A DNA stretch of 64,000 nucleotides from positions 682,001 to 746,000 of the forward strand of contig NZ_MUFV01000001.1 of the NCBI RefSeq assembly GCF_002017875.1, read 5' to 3'. The DNA is from Deinococcus sp. LM3. GTDB taxonomy: Bacteria > Deinococcota > Deinococci > Deinococcales > Deinococcaceae. A program made the position numbers and the translations under genes. Position 1 is the first letter of the stretch. The number at the start of each line of letters is the position of its first letter. Below the pieces are notes generated by a model. It did not search any database. It saw only the letters and a list, made by a program, of their open reading frames with translations, and was not told the DNA's origin. Shown one piece after another: positions 52,451 to 61,670 of the stretch.

Positions 52451-55400
52451 TCAGCCGCTCCCGTCGTCGGACACGGCCGGCAGCGTCAGGTGAAACGCCG
52501 ATCCCTGCCCCGGCTCGGACGTCACCCACAGGCGGCCCCCGTGCTGCGCGACGATCTTCTCGCAGATCGCCAGCCCCAGCCCGCTGCCCTCGAACTGATC
52601 ACGGATATGCAACCGCTGGAACATCTCGAAGATCCGCTGGTGGTACTCCGGCGCGATCCCAATCCCGTTGTCCTGCACGCTCACACGCCAGAACGCCCCC
52701 TCCCGCTCCGCGCGGACCGACACCAGCGGCGCGCGGTCCGGCGCCCGGAACTTCAGCGCGTTCCCGATCAGGTTCTGGAACAGCTGAGCCAGACGCGACG
52801 CGGCCCCCAGCACCACCGGCAACTCGCCCAGCTCCACCTGCGCGTCCGCCTCGACCCGCGCCGCTTCCAGCCGCGCCAGCGCCTCCTGCACCACCTCGCG
52901 CAGCGGCACGGGCGACGGCAACGGCCGCTCGCCGTTCAGGCGCGAGAACACCAGCAGGTCGTTCACCAGCGTCTGCATCCGCTCGGCGCCCTTCTGCACG
53001 GTCTGGAGGTACATCTCGGCGCGTTCGTCCAGCCGGTCACCGTAACGGTGGGCCAGCAGGCCCGCGTAGGAACCCACGGTCCGGATCGGTTCCTGCAGGT
53101 CATGACTGGCGATATACGCGAACCTCTCCAGTTCGGCGTTGCTGCGCGACAGCTCCTGGTTGGCGCGCAGGATATCGCCCTGCAACGCCACCTGATCGGT
53201 GATATCCGACACCACCGCCACCGCCCCGAACACCTGCCCGTCGCGGCGCAGCGGAGCCGCCGCCACCCGCACCACGCGGTCCTCACCGGTCCGCATGTGC
53301 CGCAGCCGCACGTCCTGCCGCACCGCCTCGCCCCGCAGCGCCCGCACGAACGGCGTCTGCTCCGGCGGGAGCGGCGCGCCGGTCTCCAGATCACGGTTCT
53401 GCAGTTGCACGCTCAGGTCGATCACCGACCGGCGCAACTCCTCCATGCTGCCGAACCCCACGATGTCCAGCGCCGGGCGGTTGGCCCGCTGGATGCCGCT
53501 CAGGTCGCCCACGTACACGGCGTCCGGCATGCTGGCCAGGACGGTGTTCAGTTCCAGCGTCTGGCGTTCGCTGTGATCCAGCGCCTCGCGCAGCTCGCGG
53601 GTGCGGGCCTCCACACGCGCCTCGAGTTCGGCGGAGTACGCCTGCTCACGCTCCAGCGCCTCGCGCCGCAGCTGCGAGAGCTTCAGGTTCGCGTTCACCT
53701 TCGCCAGCAGCTCCCGCGCGCTGAACGGCTTGACCAGGTAATCGTCCGCCCCGGACTGCAACCCCTGCACGCGCGCCTCCTCGCCCGCGCGGGCCGAGAG
53801 CATGATCACCGGCAGGTCACGGGTCGCGGGCGACTCCCGCACCGCCGCGAGCAGGCCCAGTCCGTCCAGGCGGGGCATCATCACGTCCGTGACCATCAGA
53901 TCCGGCAGGCGGCCGCGAATCGCTTCGAGCGCCTCCAGGCCGTCGCGCGCCACCTGAACGTCATGGTGCGGCTCCAGCAGCCGCTGCAGGTACTCGCGCA
54001 GGTCGGCGTTGTCGTCCACGATCAGCACCTGCCGCCGCTCGGTGGGTTGCGCCGGACCGTCCGGCTCAGGGTCGGCCAGCGGTGCGGGCGCGCTGGGCAG
54101 CCAGCGCAGCGCCTCCTCCACGAACGGCAGGGCGCCCTGCGTGCTGGGCTGCTCCCCGGTGGGCGCCGCGACCCGGTCCGGCGGCAGGTGGGCCGAACCG
54201 AACGGCAGGCGCAGCGTGAAGGTCGTGCCGCGCCCCTCCTCGCTGCTGGCCTCGATGGTCCCGCCGTGCAGCAACACGATCTCACGCACCAGCGCCAGCC
54301 CGATCCCGCTGCCCTCGAACGACCGCCCCCGCTGCCCCTCGACCCGGTGAAAGCGTTCGAACAGACGCTCCACCTCGGCCGCCGGAACGCCCACGCCGGT
54401 GTCCTGCACGGCCAGGACCACGTGGCGGTCCTCGGCGCGCAGCGTCACGGCCACCTCGCCCTGAAGGGTGAACTTGAAAGCGTTGGACAGCAGGTTCAGC
54501 AGCACCTTCTCCCACAGGTCCAGGTCCACGTACACCGGGGCGGGCAGCGACTCCAGCTCCACCCGGAACGCCAGGCCCGCGCGGTTCATGGCCGACCGGA
54601 AACTGCTGGTCAGATCGGCGTTGAGCGCCACGAAATCCGTGGGAACGAACCGCGCCTGCGCCCGGCCCGCCTCCAGCCGCGAGAAATCCAGCAGGCTGTT
54701 CACCAGCCGCAGCAACCGCAGGCTGTTGCGGTGCGCCATGCTCAGCGTCTGCTGCTGCTGCGCGCTCAGTTCGCCCTGCTCGCCGGTCAGCAGGTCCTCC
54801 AGCGGCCCCAGCATCAGGGTCAGGGGCGTGCGCAGCTCGTGGCTGGCGTTCGCGAAGAAAGCCGTCTTGGCGCGGTCCAGCTGCGCCAGCACCTCGGCCC
54901 GCTGCCGCTCCTGCTCGTAGGCGGTCACGCTGGTCAGCGCGGACGCCAGCTGCGTCACGCACAGGTCCAGGAAACTGCGGTAGGCGTCGTCCAGCGGCCG
55001 GTAAGGGTTCAGGCCCACGATCAGCACCCCGGCCGGCAGGGTCATGCCCGGCTGAATGATCGGCAGGGTCAGGCTGCGCAGCGGCGGGCGGTCCCAGGGG
55101 CCGCGCGGAACGTCCGGCCACCCCTGAAGGTCCTGCAGCTGCGCCGGCACCGCGCCGGACAGGACCGGAGCCACCACCCACGGCGCCGGCTCCTGCTGAC
55201 CGGACTCCCCCTGCGGACCGATCACTCCGGGCGCCAGCGCATGGTCGGCCCCCACACCGAACCGCAGCGCGCAGCGCAGCTCGGCCGTGTCGCGCTCCTG
55301 GGCGGGCAGGTAGGCCAGCGCGAACGGCAGATCCTGCGGTTCGTCCTGCAGTCCGGCGTGCAGCGCGCGGAAGACCTCGTCAGTGGTGCGCGCGCCGTTC

Positions 55401-55939
55401 AGGCGGGACGACAGACTTCCCAGCACCCGCAGCCGCCGCTCGCCCACGACCCGTTCGCTCTCCTCGGTCACCACGCACAGCATGCCGGTCACGGCGCCGG
55501 TATCGTCGGCCAGCGGGGAGTACGAGAACGTGTGGTACGTCTCCTCGGTGTACCCGCTGCGTTCCAGGAACAGCAGCAGGCCCTCGTCCCAGGTGGCGTG
55601 CCCCTCGGACAGCACCTGCGAGATGCGCGGCCCGATGTCCTTCCAGATTTCGGCCCACACCACGTCCGAGCGGGCCCCCAGCGCCCACGATCCCTTCACG
55701 CCCAGCGTCGGCAGGTAGGCGTCGTTGCAGAAGAAGGTCAGGTCCGGACCCCACGCCATCCACATCGCGAAACGCGAGGTCAGCATGATCCGCACGGCCG
55801 TCTTCAGGCTCTGCGGCCACTGGTGAGGAGGTCCCAGGGTGGTGCGAGTCCAGTCCAGCGCCAGCATCCGCCGCGCCATCTCCCCACCCCCCGCGAACAG
55901 GCCCTGGGTAAGGTCAAACTCTCCGGAAGGTTTCGACAT
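52451..55939 (-). CDS. Hybrid histidine kinase with two kinase cores
   Basis: An 1162- to 1163-residue soluble sensor. Order: an N-terminal PAS-like region (MWMAWGPDLTFFCNDAYLPTLG), a GAF-like region, a first HisKA/HATPase core with phospho-acceptor in FFANASHELRTPLTL (near residue 365) and ATP-box DTGVGVPAAEVERLF, a receiver domain (VLIVDDNADLREYLQRLL near 635, phosphate Asp in VTDVMMPRLDG), a coiled-coil and a PAS domain, then a second core of the phytochrome-like type (YIASHDLQEPIRTVGSYAGLL near 946; DNGIGIAPEYHQRIFEMF). No transmembrane segment. ATG 55939 is used. It is upstream of the fab cluster but separated from it. IS4 insertion lies about 50 bp upstream. Confidence 0.93.
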   Translation of the reverse strand: MSKPSGEFDLTQGLFAGGGEMARRMLALDWTRTTLGPPHQWPQSLKTAVRIMLTSRFAMWMAWGPDLTFFCNDAYLPTLGVKGSWALGARSDVVWAEIWKDIGPRISQVLSEGHATWDEGLLLFLERSGYTEETYHTFSYSPLADDTGAVTGMLCVVTEESERVVGERRLRVLGSLSSRLNGARTTDEVFRALHAGLQDEPQDLPFALAYLPAQERDTAELRCALRFGVGADHALAPGVIGPQGESGQQEPAPWVVAPVLSGAVPAQLQDLQGWPDVPRGPWDRPPLRSLTLPIIQPGMTLPAGVLIVGLNPYRPLDDAYRSFLDLCVTQLASALTSVTAYEQERQRAEVLAQLDRAKTAFFANASHELRTPLTLMLGPLEDLLTGEQGELSAQQQQTLSMAHRNSLRLLRLVNSLLDFSRLEAGRAQARFVPTDFVALNADLTSSFRSAMNRAGLAFRVELESLPAPVYVDLDLWEKVLLNLLSNAFKFTLQGEVAVTLRAEDRHVVLAVQDTGVGVPAAEVERLFERFHRVEGQRGRSFEGSGIGLALVREIVLLHGGTIEASSEEGRGTTFTLRLPFGSAHLPPDRVAAPTGEQPSTQGALPFVEEALRWLPSAPAPLADPEPDGPAQPTERRQVLIVDDNADLREYLQRLLEPHHDVQVARDGLEALEAIRGRLPDLMVTDVMMPRLDGLGLLAAVRESPATRDLPVIMLSARAGEEARVQGLQSGADDYLVKPFSARELLAKVNANLKLSQLRREALEREQAYSAELEARVEARTRELREALDHSERQTLELNTVLASMPDAVYVGDLSGIQRANRPALDIVGFGSMEELRRSVIDLSVQLQNRDLETGAPLPPEQTPFVRALRGEAVRQDVRLRHMRTGEDRVVRVAAAPLRRDGQVFGAVAVVSDITDQVALQGDILRANQELSRSNAELERFAYIASHDLQEPIRTVGSYAGLLAHRYGDRLDERAEMYLQTVQKGAERMQTLVNDLLVFSRLNGERPLPSPVPLREVVQEALARLEAARVEADAQVELGELPVVLGAASRLAQLFQNLIGNALKFRAPDRAPLVSVRAEREGAFWRVSVQDNGIGIAPEYHQRIFEMFQRLHIRDQFEGSGLGLAICEKIVAQHGGRLWVTSEPGQGSAFHLTLPAVSDDGSG

Positions 55940-55982
55940 GAGCAACGAGGAGCATACGGGATTTCACCCTGCGCCACGCCAT

Positions 55983-57318
55983 GTGATCAATGGTGCGGAC
56001 ACTTTCAAAAGGTGCAAGGAAGAGGTCTCCTGTACGGTGAAGTTGAAACGACACCACCGAAAGGAGACCTGACCCATGTTACCCCTGCTGCTGCTCTTCC
56101 TCGGACTCCCAGCCCACCAGACCCGCTTCTTCGCTCACCTCATTCCCCTCTGGCAAGCCATTCCAGGCCGGGTCAACGCCAGGAACTTCAGCCGCTACAG
56201 CGAGTGGGACGAGCGCACCTTCCGCCGATGGATGCACAAGACGCTGCCCTGGGATGAACTCCACTGGGGACTGGTGCGACTCCTGATTCGCTGGGGGGTC
56301 CTCGGTTCACGGTTCATCCTGGCCATCGACGCCAGTTTCATCCCCAAGTCAGGCAAGAAAACCGAAGGGCTCGGGGCGTTCTGGAACGGCTCGCAGAGCC
56401 GTTCCGACACCGGACTGGAGTTGTCCTGCCTGGCCCTGATCAGCCTCACCGGCCAGCATGCCTTCCCGCTGGACATCCGTCAGACCCGGCCCAAACAGGA
56501 CCGGGCAGATCGCCTCGAACAGTATCTGGAGCAACTGAAAGACGTCTTCACCCAGCGACGCGCTTGGCTGTCCGGCCATCTGCGCGCGGTCGTGGCTGAC
56601 GGCCAGTACGCCAAGAAGATGTTCATGGACGCCGTCCATGCCGAGAAGATCGCTTTCGTCACCAAGCTCCAGTCGAATGCCAACCTGCTCTACCCGTTCA
56701 CTGGCGCGCATCCCACACGCCGGGGTGCCCGGCGGAAGTGGGGTGGCAAGGTCGATTTCAAAGATTGGAGCGGGTGGCAGAGCGTTCCGGGTGACGCTCA
56801 GGAGCGGGTGTGGACGCGGGTGGTGTGGGCCCCTCACTTCGGCCGCTTTCTGCGGGTGGTGGTGATCGAGCGTCTTGATCGGAAGGGTCAGGTGAAGGCC
56901 CATGTGGTGCTGTGCAGCACGGACACGACCATGCCGGCACAGGAGATCCGGGCGCTGTACAGCGCCCGGTTCCAGCTGGAGTTCGTCTTCCGTGATGCCA
57001 AGCAGTTCGCGGGGCTGACGACCTGCCAGCTCCGGTCGACGACGGGGCTGGAGAATCACTGGAACGCCGCGTGTTTTGCGCTTTCGTTGGGTCGTGCGGA
57101 GTACCTACTGGAGCGGTCTGCCCGTACGGGCAGACCGGCTGATGTGGTGCCGTTTTCGTACGAGGACGTGAAGCGGCGCGCGTTTAACCGGCTGTTCGCC
57201 TCGCGAATTCTGGCCAATCTGGGTCTTTCACGGCGATTCGTTGAATTGGAGGAACATCCGTCCAGGCCGCTGGATCTCGGCGTCAAAGCTGCTTGAACCT
57301 GTCCGCACCATTGGTGAT
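55983..57318 (+). mobile_element. IS4-family insertion sequence with 5-bp target duplication
   Basis: The element spans 55988-57313 (1326 bp) and is flanked by direct repeats GTGAT (55983-55987 and 57314-57318), the target site duplication. Terminal inverted repeats are imperfect: CAATGGTGCGGACACTTTCAA at the left and CAATGGTGCGGACAGGTTCAA read inwards from the right, about 19 of 21 bases matching. It carries one full-length transposase. The insertion point is at the edge of interspersed repeat copy C and about 50 bp before the kinase start. Everything points to an intact, recent copy. Confidence 0.95.
56076..57296 (+). CDS. IS4-family DDE transposase
   Basis: A 406-residue transposase. The catalytic triad is visible: D in FILAIDASFIPKSGKK, D in AVVADGQYAKKMF, and E in the YREK signature YSARFQLEFVFRDAK, whose spacing Y-2-R-3-E-6-K is the IS4 hallmark. 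It is complete, with AAGGAG 10 nt before the ATG, so it is potentially active. The N-terminus lists hydrophobic residues that may be a DNA-binding module. Confidence 0.95.
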   Translation: MLPLLLLFLGLPAHQTRFFAHLIPLWQAIPGRVNARNFSRYSEWDERTFRRWMHKTLPWDELHWGLVRLLIRWGVLGSRFILAIDASFIPKSGKKTEGLGAFWNGSQSRSDTGLELSCLALISLTGQHAFPLDIRQTRPKQDRADRLEQYLEQLKDVFTQRRAWLSGHLRAVVADGQYAKKMFMDAVHAEKIAFVTKLQSNANLLYPFTGAHPTRRGARRKWGGKVDFKDWSGWQSVPGDAQERVWTRVVWAPHFGRFLRVVVIERLDRKGQVKAHVVLCSTDTTMPAQEIRALYSARFQLEFVFRDAKQFAGLTTCQLRSTTGLENHWNAACFALSLGRAEYLLERSARTGRPADVVPFSYEDVKRRAFNRLFASRILANLGLSRRFVELEEHPSRPLDLGVKAA

Positions 57319-57450
57319 AAGGGTTCCGATTGAATGGCTTGCAAAGCCGTTCAATCCGAGCGGATGCGAGTAGGAGGGAAACGGGTTCCGGGCGTGGAGT
57401 TGGCAACCCGGCGCCCTTCCGGGTTGTCAACGAAACAGACGGAACCCGAT
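57317..57450 (-). repeat. Interspersed repeat, copy C (reverse orientation)
   Basis: A 134-bp copy read on the minus strand. The left hairpin is AACCCGG...CCGGGTT where copies A and D have AATCCGG...CCGGATT, a paired change that keeps the stem. The right hairpin is ATTGAATGGCTT...AAGCCGTTCAAT. The right end (57317) touches the IS element's target duplication. Confidence 0.85.
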
Positions 57451-57451
57451 G

Positions 57452-57511
57452 ATAAGGGTTCCGTCTGTTTCGCTGGCCGGAACATCACCGATCTGGCAGT
57501 TCCACGCCCGG
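57452..57511 (+). repeat. Interspersed repeat, partial copy C2, head-to-head with copy C
   Basis: About 60 bp matching the left half of the repeat on the plus strand; the right half is missing. Together with copy C it makes a perfect 17-bp inverted repeat, CGAAACAGACGGAACCC (57431-57447) and its complement (57456-57472). Confidence 0.75.
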
Positions 57512-57564
57512 AGTTCAGGGGAGCCGCCAACCGCCACCAGCGTCCCCACAGGCCCGCAAGGAAA

Positions 57565-57605
57565 GCAGGGGGTGCAACGCCCTGTGCGGACGTTGCACCC
57601 CCTGC
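57565..57605 (-). terminator. Terminator of tig
   Basis: A perfect 15-bp stem (GCAGGGGGTGCAACG and its complement) with an 11-nt loop, followed on the minus strand by TTTCCTT. It lies about 75 nt after the trigger-factor stop. Confidence 0.85.
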
Positions 57606-57678
57606 CCCGTGCGGCGCTCCTGACACGGAGTCCGCCGGTTATTCTCGCGCTCTGCAGAGCAACGAGTCGCCTTCGCTA

Positions 57679-58968
57679 TTACTCGGCGCTGCTGGCCTCG
57701 TCACTGCTGGCGTCGCCGGCAGTGGCCTCGCTGCCCTTGGACAGCTGCGCGATGGCCTGCTGCAGCGCCTTCTCGCGCGTCAGGCTGATGTAGTACGAGT
57801 TGATGCCGTTCGGCCCGAGCTGCTTGCTCAGGTCGGCGGGGCTCAGGCCGTTCGCCTGCGCCAGGGCCGTCATGGTCTGGTTGAACTCGGCGTCGCTGAC
57901 CTGAACGTTCAGGTCCTCGGCCAGTTTCTCCAGGGCCAGGTCGCGCTTCACGCGGGTCTCGGCGTTCTTGCCCAGGTCGGCCATGAACTCGTCGAGCTTG
58001 CCCTGCTCCTTCATGAAGGCCTCGTACTCGCCCCACTTGACGCCCTGGCGGCCCAGGTCATCCTGGATCTCGGCCTGCATGGACTCGCGGCGGCGGTCCA
58101 GCAGCGCCTGGGGAATGTCGGCCGTCATGCCGGCGACGAGGTGATCGATGAACTCCTCGCGGCGGGCCGCCTCGCCTTCCTGGGTGGCGCGGCGTTCCAG
58201 CTCGGCCTTCAGGTCGGTGCGCAGGCGCTCCAGGGAGTCGAAGTTCAGGCTCTTGGCGAACTCGTCGTCCAGTGCCTGCAGCTTCTTGGTCTTCACGTCC
58301 ACGATCTTCACGGTGACGGTGTGCTCGGCGTGCTCGTGGTCGCCGTGCTGGTGGGCGGGCACGGTGATCTCGACGGTGTCACCCTTGTTCTTGCCCAGCA
58401 GCGCGTCGCGCACGTGCGCCTCGGCGACGTCCAGGTACACGGGGTACGTGCCGCCGTCCTCGCCCTGCTCCTCGATGGTCACCTGATCGCTGGCCTCGAT
58501 GGCGCGGTCGGCGTCGTCGAAGGTCGCGTTGCGCTCCTGCAGGTCGCTCAGGGTGCGGTCCAGGACCTCGTCGGTGATCTCGGGCGCGGCGGCGCTGAGG
58601 CTCAGGCCGCTCCAGTCCGCGAGTTTCACTTCGGGGTAGGTCTCGCCCTTGACGGTGAACTCGAACGCCTGACCGCTCTTGAGGGGCTGCGGGTCGATGT
58701 TGGCGTCCACGAGGCTGAGCTTCAGTTCACGGGCAGCCTGGGAGTAGTGGGTTTCCAGCAGACGGTCACGCACTTCCTGCTCGACGTAACCCTTCCCGAC
58801 GCGGCCCTCGATGACCTTGCGGGGCGCCTTGCCGGGGCGGAAACCGGGGACGCGCACGTCGCGCGCCAGTCCGGCCCACACCTGGTCGTATGCGCGGTTC
58901 ACTTCGGCGGCCGGCACCGACACCTTGAATTCCACCTTGTTGCCTTCTCTGCTGATCAGCTCTGCCAT
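57679..58968 (-). CDS. tig: Trigger factor
   Basis: A 429-residue ribosome-associated chaperone. N-terminal ribosome-binding loop VPGFRPGKAPRKVIEGRVG, then an FKBP-type PPIase domain (about residues 150-245, with QVTIEEQGEDGGTYPVYLDV and a His-rich insert HQHGDHEHAEH), and the helical C-terminal arms. A Ser/Asp/Glu/Ala-rich tail follows. ATG 58968 is preceded by GGGAGA; the longer reading is not trigger factor. Two tRNA genes lie upstream. Confidence 0.96.
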   Translation of the reverse strand: MAELISREGNKVEFKVSVPAAEVNRAYDQVWAGLARDVRVPGFRPGKAPRKVIEGRVGKGYVEQEVRDRLLETHYSQAARELKLSLVDANIDPQPLKSGQAFEFTVKGETYPEVKLADWSGLSLSAAAPEITDEVLDRTLSDLQERNATFDDADRAIEASDQVTIEEQGEDGGTYPVYLDVAEAHVRDALLGKNKGDTVEITVPAHQHGDHEHAEHTVTVKIVDVKTKKLQALDDEFAKSLNFDSLERLRTDLKAELERRATQEGEAARREEFIDHLVAGMTADIPQALLDRRRESMQAEIQDDLGRQGVKWGEYEAFMKEQGKLDEFMADLGKNAETRVKRDLALEKLAEDLNVQVSDAEFNQTMTALAQANGLSPADLSKQLGPNGINSYYISLTREKALQQAIAQLSKGSEATAGDASSDEASSAE

Positions 58969-59183
58969 TGGGTCTCCCGTCTGCGTGTCCGGACCTGCGC
59001 CCCACAGGGGGGCGGCGGTCAGGGACGCGTTCCTCTGTTGATTCTGCCGTGCCGCTTGCGGCCCCACCGGGGCGGGGCCGCGCGACATGCCGCCAAGCAT
59101 CATAGTGCATTTGGCCGCGCCTGCCCCAGCGAAGGCGCACGCGCAGGCCGGCTCCCCCGCAAGGAAGGAGCCGGCCTGCGCTG

Positions 59184-59269
<86 letters not shown>

Positions 59270-59284
59270 GCACCGCCGTTTTGT

Positions 59285-59330
59285 AATAAAAGAATTCCGG
59301 CCCGCCGCATCGCTGCTGTGGGCCGGAAGG
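59285..59330 (-). terminator. Terminator between tRNA-His and tRNA-Leu
   Basis: On the minus strand TTCCGGCCC pairs with GGGCCGGAA, then TTCTTTTATT. It ends the tRNA-His transcript; tRNA-Leu either uses read-through or its own promoter, which I cannot identify. Confidence 0.8.
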
Positions 59331-59332
59331 TG

Positions 59333-59410
<78 letters not shown>

Positions 59411-59442
59411 GTATCTCTGCCCACGTCCTGTCAGGCCCACAC

Positions 59443-59471
59443 AGCTTAAAGGCGTGGGGGCGATGTGTCAA
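59443..59471 (-). promoter_or_regulatory. tRNA-His promoter
   Basis: On the minus strand TTGACA (59466-59471) and TAAGCT (59443-59448) with exactly 17 bp between; about 33 bp upstream of the tRNA. The best -35 match in this window. Confidence 0.85.
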
Positions 59472-59493
59472 TCCCGCCCCCACGCCGCGCCGC

Positions 59494-59943
59494 TCAGGGC
59501 AGGGTCTTCAGGTAGGCGTGCAGGGCGTCCAGCTGCGCCTGGGTGGGAGGCGCGCCGTCCAGACCGGCAGCCGCGAAGCGCGGCATCACCGCGCCCAGGG
59601 TGCGGCCGTCGGGGGTCCGGCCCTCCAGAACGGCCTGCGTGAAGTCGGCGCCGCTCCAGGCGGCCGAGGCGCGCAGGGCCGGGCCGAGCGCGCCGCCGGC
59701 GTCCGCGCCGTGGCAACCGGCGCAACTGGCGGCGTACAGGGCGCCGCCGTCGGGGACGGTGCCGGTGGCGGCCGTGACGACCGCGCCGCCCCCGGTGCCG
59801 GCCAGCCGTTCGCCCGCCTGGTACGCGGCGGTGCCGAGCGCGGCCGCCAGCGCCAGCACGGCGACGAGGGCCGTGACCTGCCGGCGGGTGAACCAGCGGT
59901 CCTCGGGGCCGGGGCGGGGGCTGCCGGGGTGGGGGCCGCTCAC
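59494..59943 (-). CDS. Membrane-anchored cytochrome c
   Basis: A 149-residue c-type cytochrome: N-terminal anchor (VTALVAVLALAAALGTAAYQ), heme-attachment CAGCHG near residue 76, and distal Met in AVMPRF near 118. It should donate electrons to the ba3 oxidase encoded directly before it. Its GTG overlaps the subunit I stop by four bases (GTGA), so it is the last gene of the oxidase operon. Confidence 0.9.
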   Translation of the reverse strand: MSGPHPGSPRPGPEDRWFTRRQVTALVAVLALAAALGTAAYQAGERLAGTGGGAVVTAATGTVPDGGALYAASCAGCHGADAGGALGPALRASAAWSGADFTQAVLEGRTPDGRTLGAVMPRFAAAGLDGAPPTQAQLDALHAYLKTLP

Positions 59944-61670
59944 CAGAGCCTCTGGCCGGGAATGAACTGGTAGTTCGCGAGCATCGGGGCGATCACCGGG
60001 CCGTACACCAGGATCACCAGCACCAGCGCGGCGAAGGTCAGGGCCAGCAGCGGTTCAGTGCGGCGCACCAGCAGGCTGGCCCCGCGCAGGTTCTCCCCGG
60101 CGGGGCTGATGGCCTCGCTGACCGGGATGGGTGTGCTTTCCGGGTCGTCCAGGCGGGGCGAGAGCAGCGTGCGGATCAGGACGGTGTAGAACAGCACCGA
60201 CGCGACGAACAGCACGCCGCCGCTGATCGCGGTCAGGAGTTTCGGCAGGGCGATGTTCATGCTGTCGTACGCCGCCTGCTGCGCCGCGGCGCTCACCTGC
60301 GCGCGCCGGGGCACGCCCGCCAGTCCCTGCCAGTGCATGCCGAGCGCGAACAGCATCATGCCGCCGAACCACCACCACACCGATGCGAGCGCCAGACGCG
60401 GCGAGAACAGGCGTTTGCCGGTCAGGTGCGGCACCAGCCAGAACATCACGCCCATGAACGTCAGGGTGGTCGCGGTGCCCACCGTGATGTGAAAGTGACC
60501 GGGAATCCAGGCGGTGTTGTGCACGACCGGCGCGAAGGCCATGGAGGCGTTCACGATGCCGCCCGCCCCGCCGAAGATGAATGACACCATGGCCAGGACC
60601 TGCGCGGTCATGCTGGCGTTCCCCCACGGCAGGCGGCGCACCCAGCCGACCAGACCCCGGCCCCCGTGGGCGCGGGCGGCGTCCTCGAGGGACGCGGCGG
60701 CGCTGAAGGCCGTCAGGAGGCTGGGCACGGCCACCAGGAACGTCAGGAACATGTGAATGACCTTCCAGGTGTTCTGCACGTTCGGGTCGGCGTACTGGTG
60801 GTGCAGGCCGACCGGCACGCTGAACACCAGGAACATCGCGAAGGCCAGGCGCGTCAGGCCCTCGCTGGCCATGCGGCCGCCCGCCTGCCGGGGCAGGAAC
60901 GCGTACCACGAGATGTACGCGGGCAGCAGCCAGAAGTACACGATGGGATGCCCGGTCCACCAGAACAGCGTGCGGGCCAGCAGCGGGTCCACGCCACGCG
61001 TGAGGCCCAGCGACCAGGGAATCAGCATGACCACGACCTCGGTCACCAGTCCCAGAGCCGCCACGATCCACATCAGCCACGTGGCGACGCTCATGTACGT
61101 CACGACGGGCGTCACGCGGCCCGGGTGGGCGCGTTTCCAGCTCAGCCACAGCCCCACGACCTGCCCGGCCACCAGCAGGCTCGCGGCGACCATGACGGCC
61201 GCGCCGATGTAGAACACGGGGCTGCCTTCCAGCGGCGGGTAGAAGGTGTACAGCACGGTCGCGTCGTTCATCAGGAGCGGGACGGCAGCCGTGAGCAGCC
61301 CGGCGGTCATGGTCAGGTACGTGAACCACGCAAAGCGCATGTTCGGGCGGACGTTCAGGTCGCGGGCCGGGAGGTACAGCATCCAGCCGCTGATGAAGAA
61401 CTGCGTGAACACCAGCGCGTTCAGCACGCCGTGCAGCGTCAGGCCCTGGTAGTAGGACTTGATCAGCACCCTGAGCAGCGGGAACTCGTACACGTTCACG
61501 CCGCCGTAGTTCAGGGCCTGCAGCGGCCCCAGCAGCACGCCGATCATCAGGGCCAGGAAGGCCGTGACCGCGTAGTACTGCGTCAGTTTCTTCAGGCTGG
61601 TCAGGGTGGCGCTGTCCAGGCCGGGCAGCGCCGGGCTGGAAGTCGGTCGGGACGGAAGGGCCGTGGTCAT
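59940..61670 (-). CDS. cbaA: Cytochrome c oxidase ba3-type subunit I
   Basis: A 576-residue heme-copper oxidase core of the Thermus ba3 (B-type) family with about thirteen helices. Ligand motifs: SYYQGLTLHGVLNALVF (low-spin heme His), GHPIVYFWLLPAYISWY (CuB His-Tyr), PVGLHHQYADP (CuB His-His) and GHFHITVG (heme a3/low-spin His pair). It reduces oxygen to water with high affinity. The ATG overlaps the subunit II stop (ATGA). Confidence 0.96.
   Translation of the reverse strand: MTTALPSRPTSSPALPGLDSATLTSLKKLTQYYAVTAFLALMIGVLLGPLQALNYGGVNVYEFPLLRVLIKSYYQGLTLHGVLNALVFTQFFISGWMLYLPARDLNVRPNMRFAWFTYLTMTAGLLTAAVPLLMNDATVLYTFYPPLEGSPVFYIGAAVMVAASLLVAGQVVGLWLSWKRAHPGRVTPVVTYMSVATWLMWIVAALGLVTEVVVMLIPWSLGLTRGVDPLLARTLFWWTGHPIVYFWLLPAYISWYAFLPRQAGGRMASEGLTRLAFAMFLVFSVPVGLHHQYADPNVQNTWKVIHMFLTFLVAVPSLLTAFSAAASLEDAARAHGGRGLVGWVRRLPWGNASMTAQVLAMVSFIFGGAGGIVNASMAFAPVVHNTAWIPGHFHITVGTATTLTFMGVMFWLVPHLTGKRLFSPRLALASVWWWFGGMMLFALGMHWQGLAGVPRRAQVSAAAQQAAYDSMNIALPKLLTAISGGVLFVASVLFYTVLIRTLLSPRLDDPESTPIPVSEAISPAGENLRGASLLVRRTEPLLALTFAALVLVILVYGPVIAPMLANYQFIPGQRLW

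Noticed and set aside
51146..56257. A plus-strand open frame of about 1700 codons opposite fabD, fabH and the hybrid kinase
   Set aside because: Reverse-frame artefact of high GC: rich in His/Arg/Gln/Pro with no domain, and it crosses the fab promoter and the kinase.
57314..57451. Remnant of a second insertion sequence beside the IS4 element
   Set aside because: The sequence matches the interspersed repeat family (copy C) and carries no transposase fragment or IS ends.
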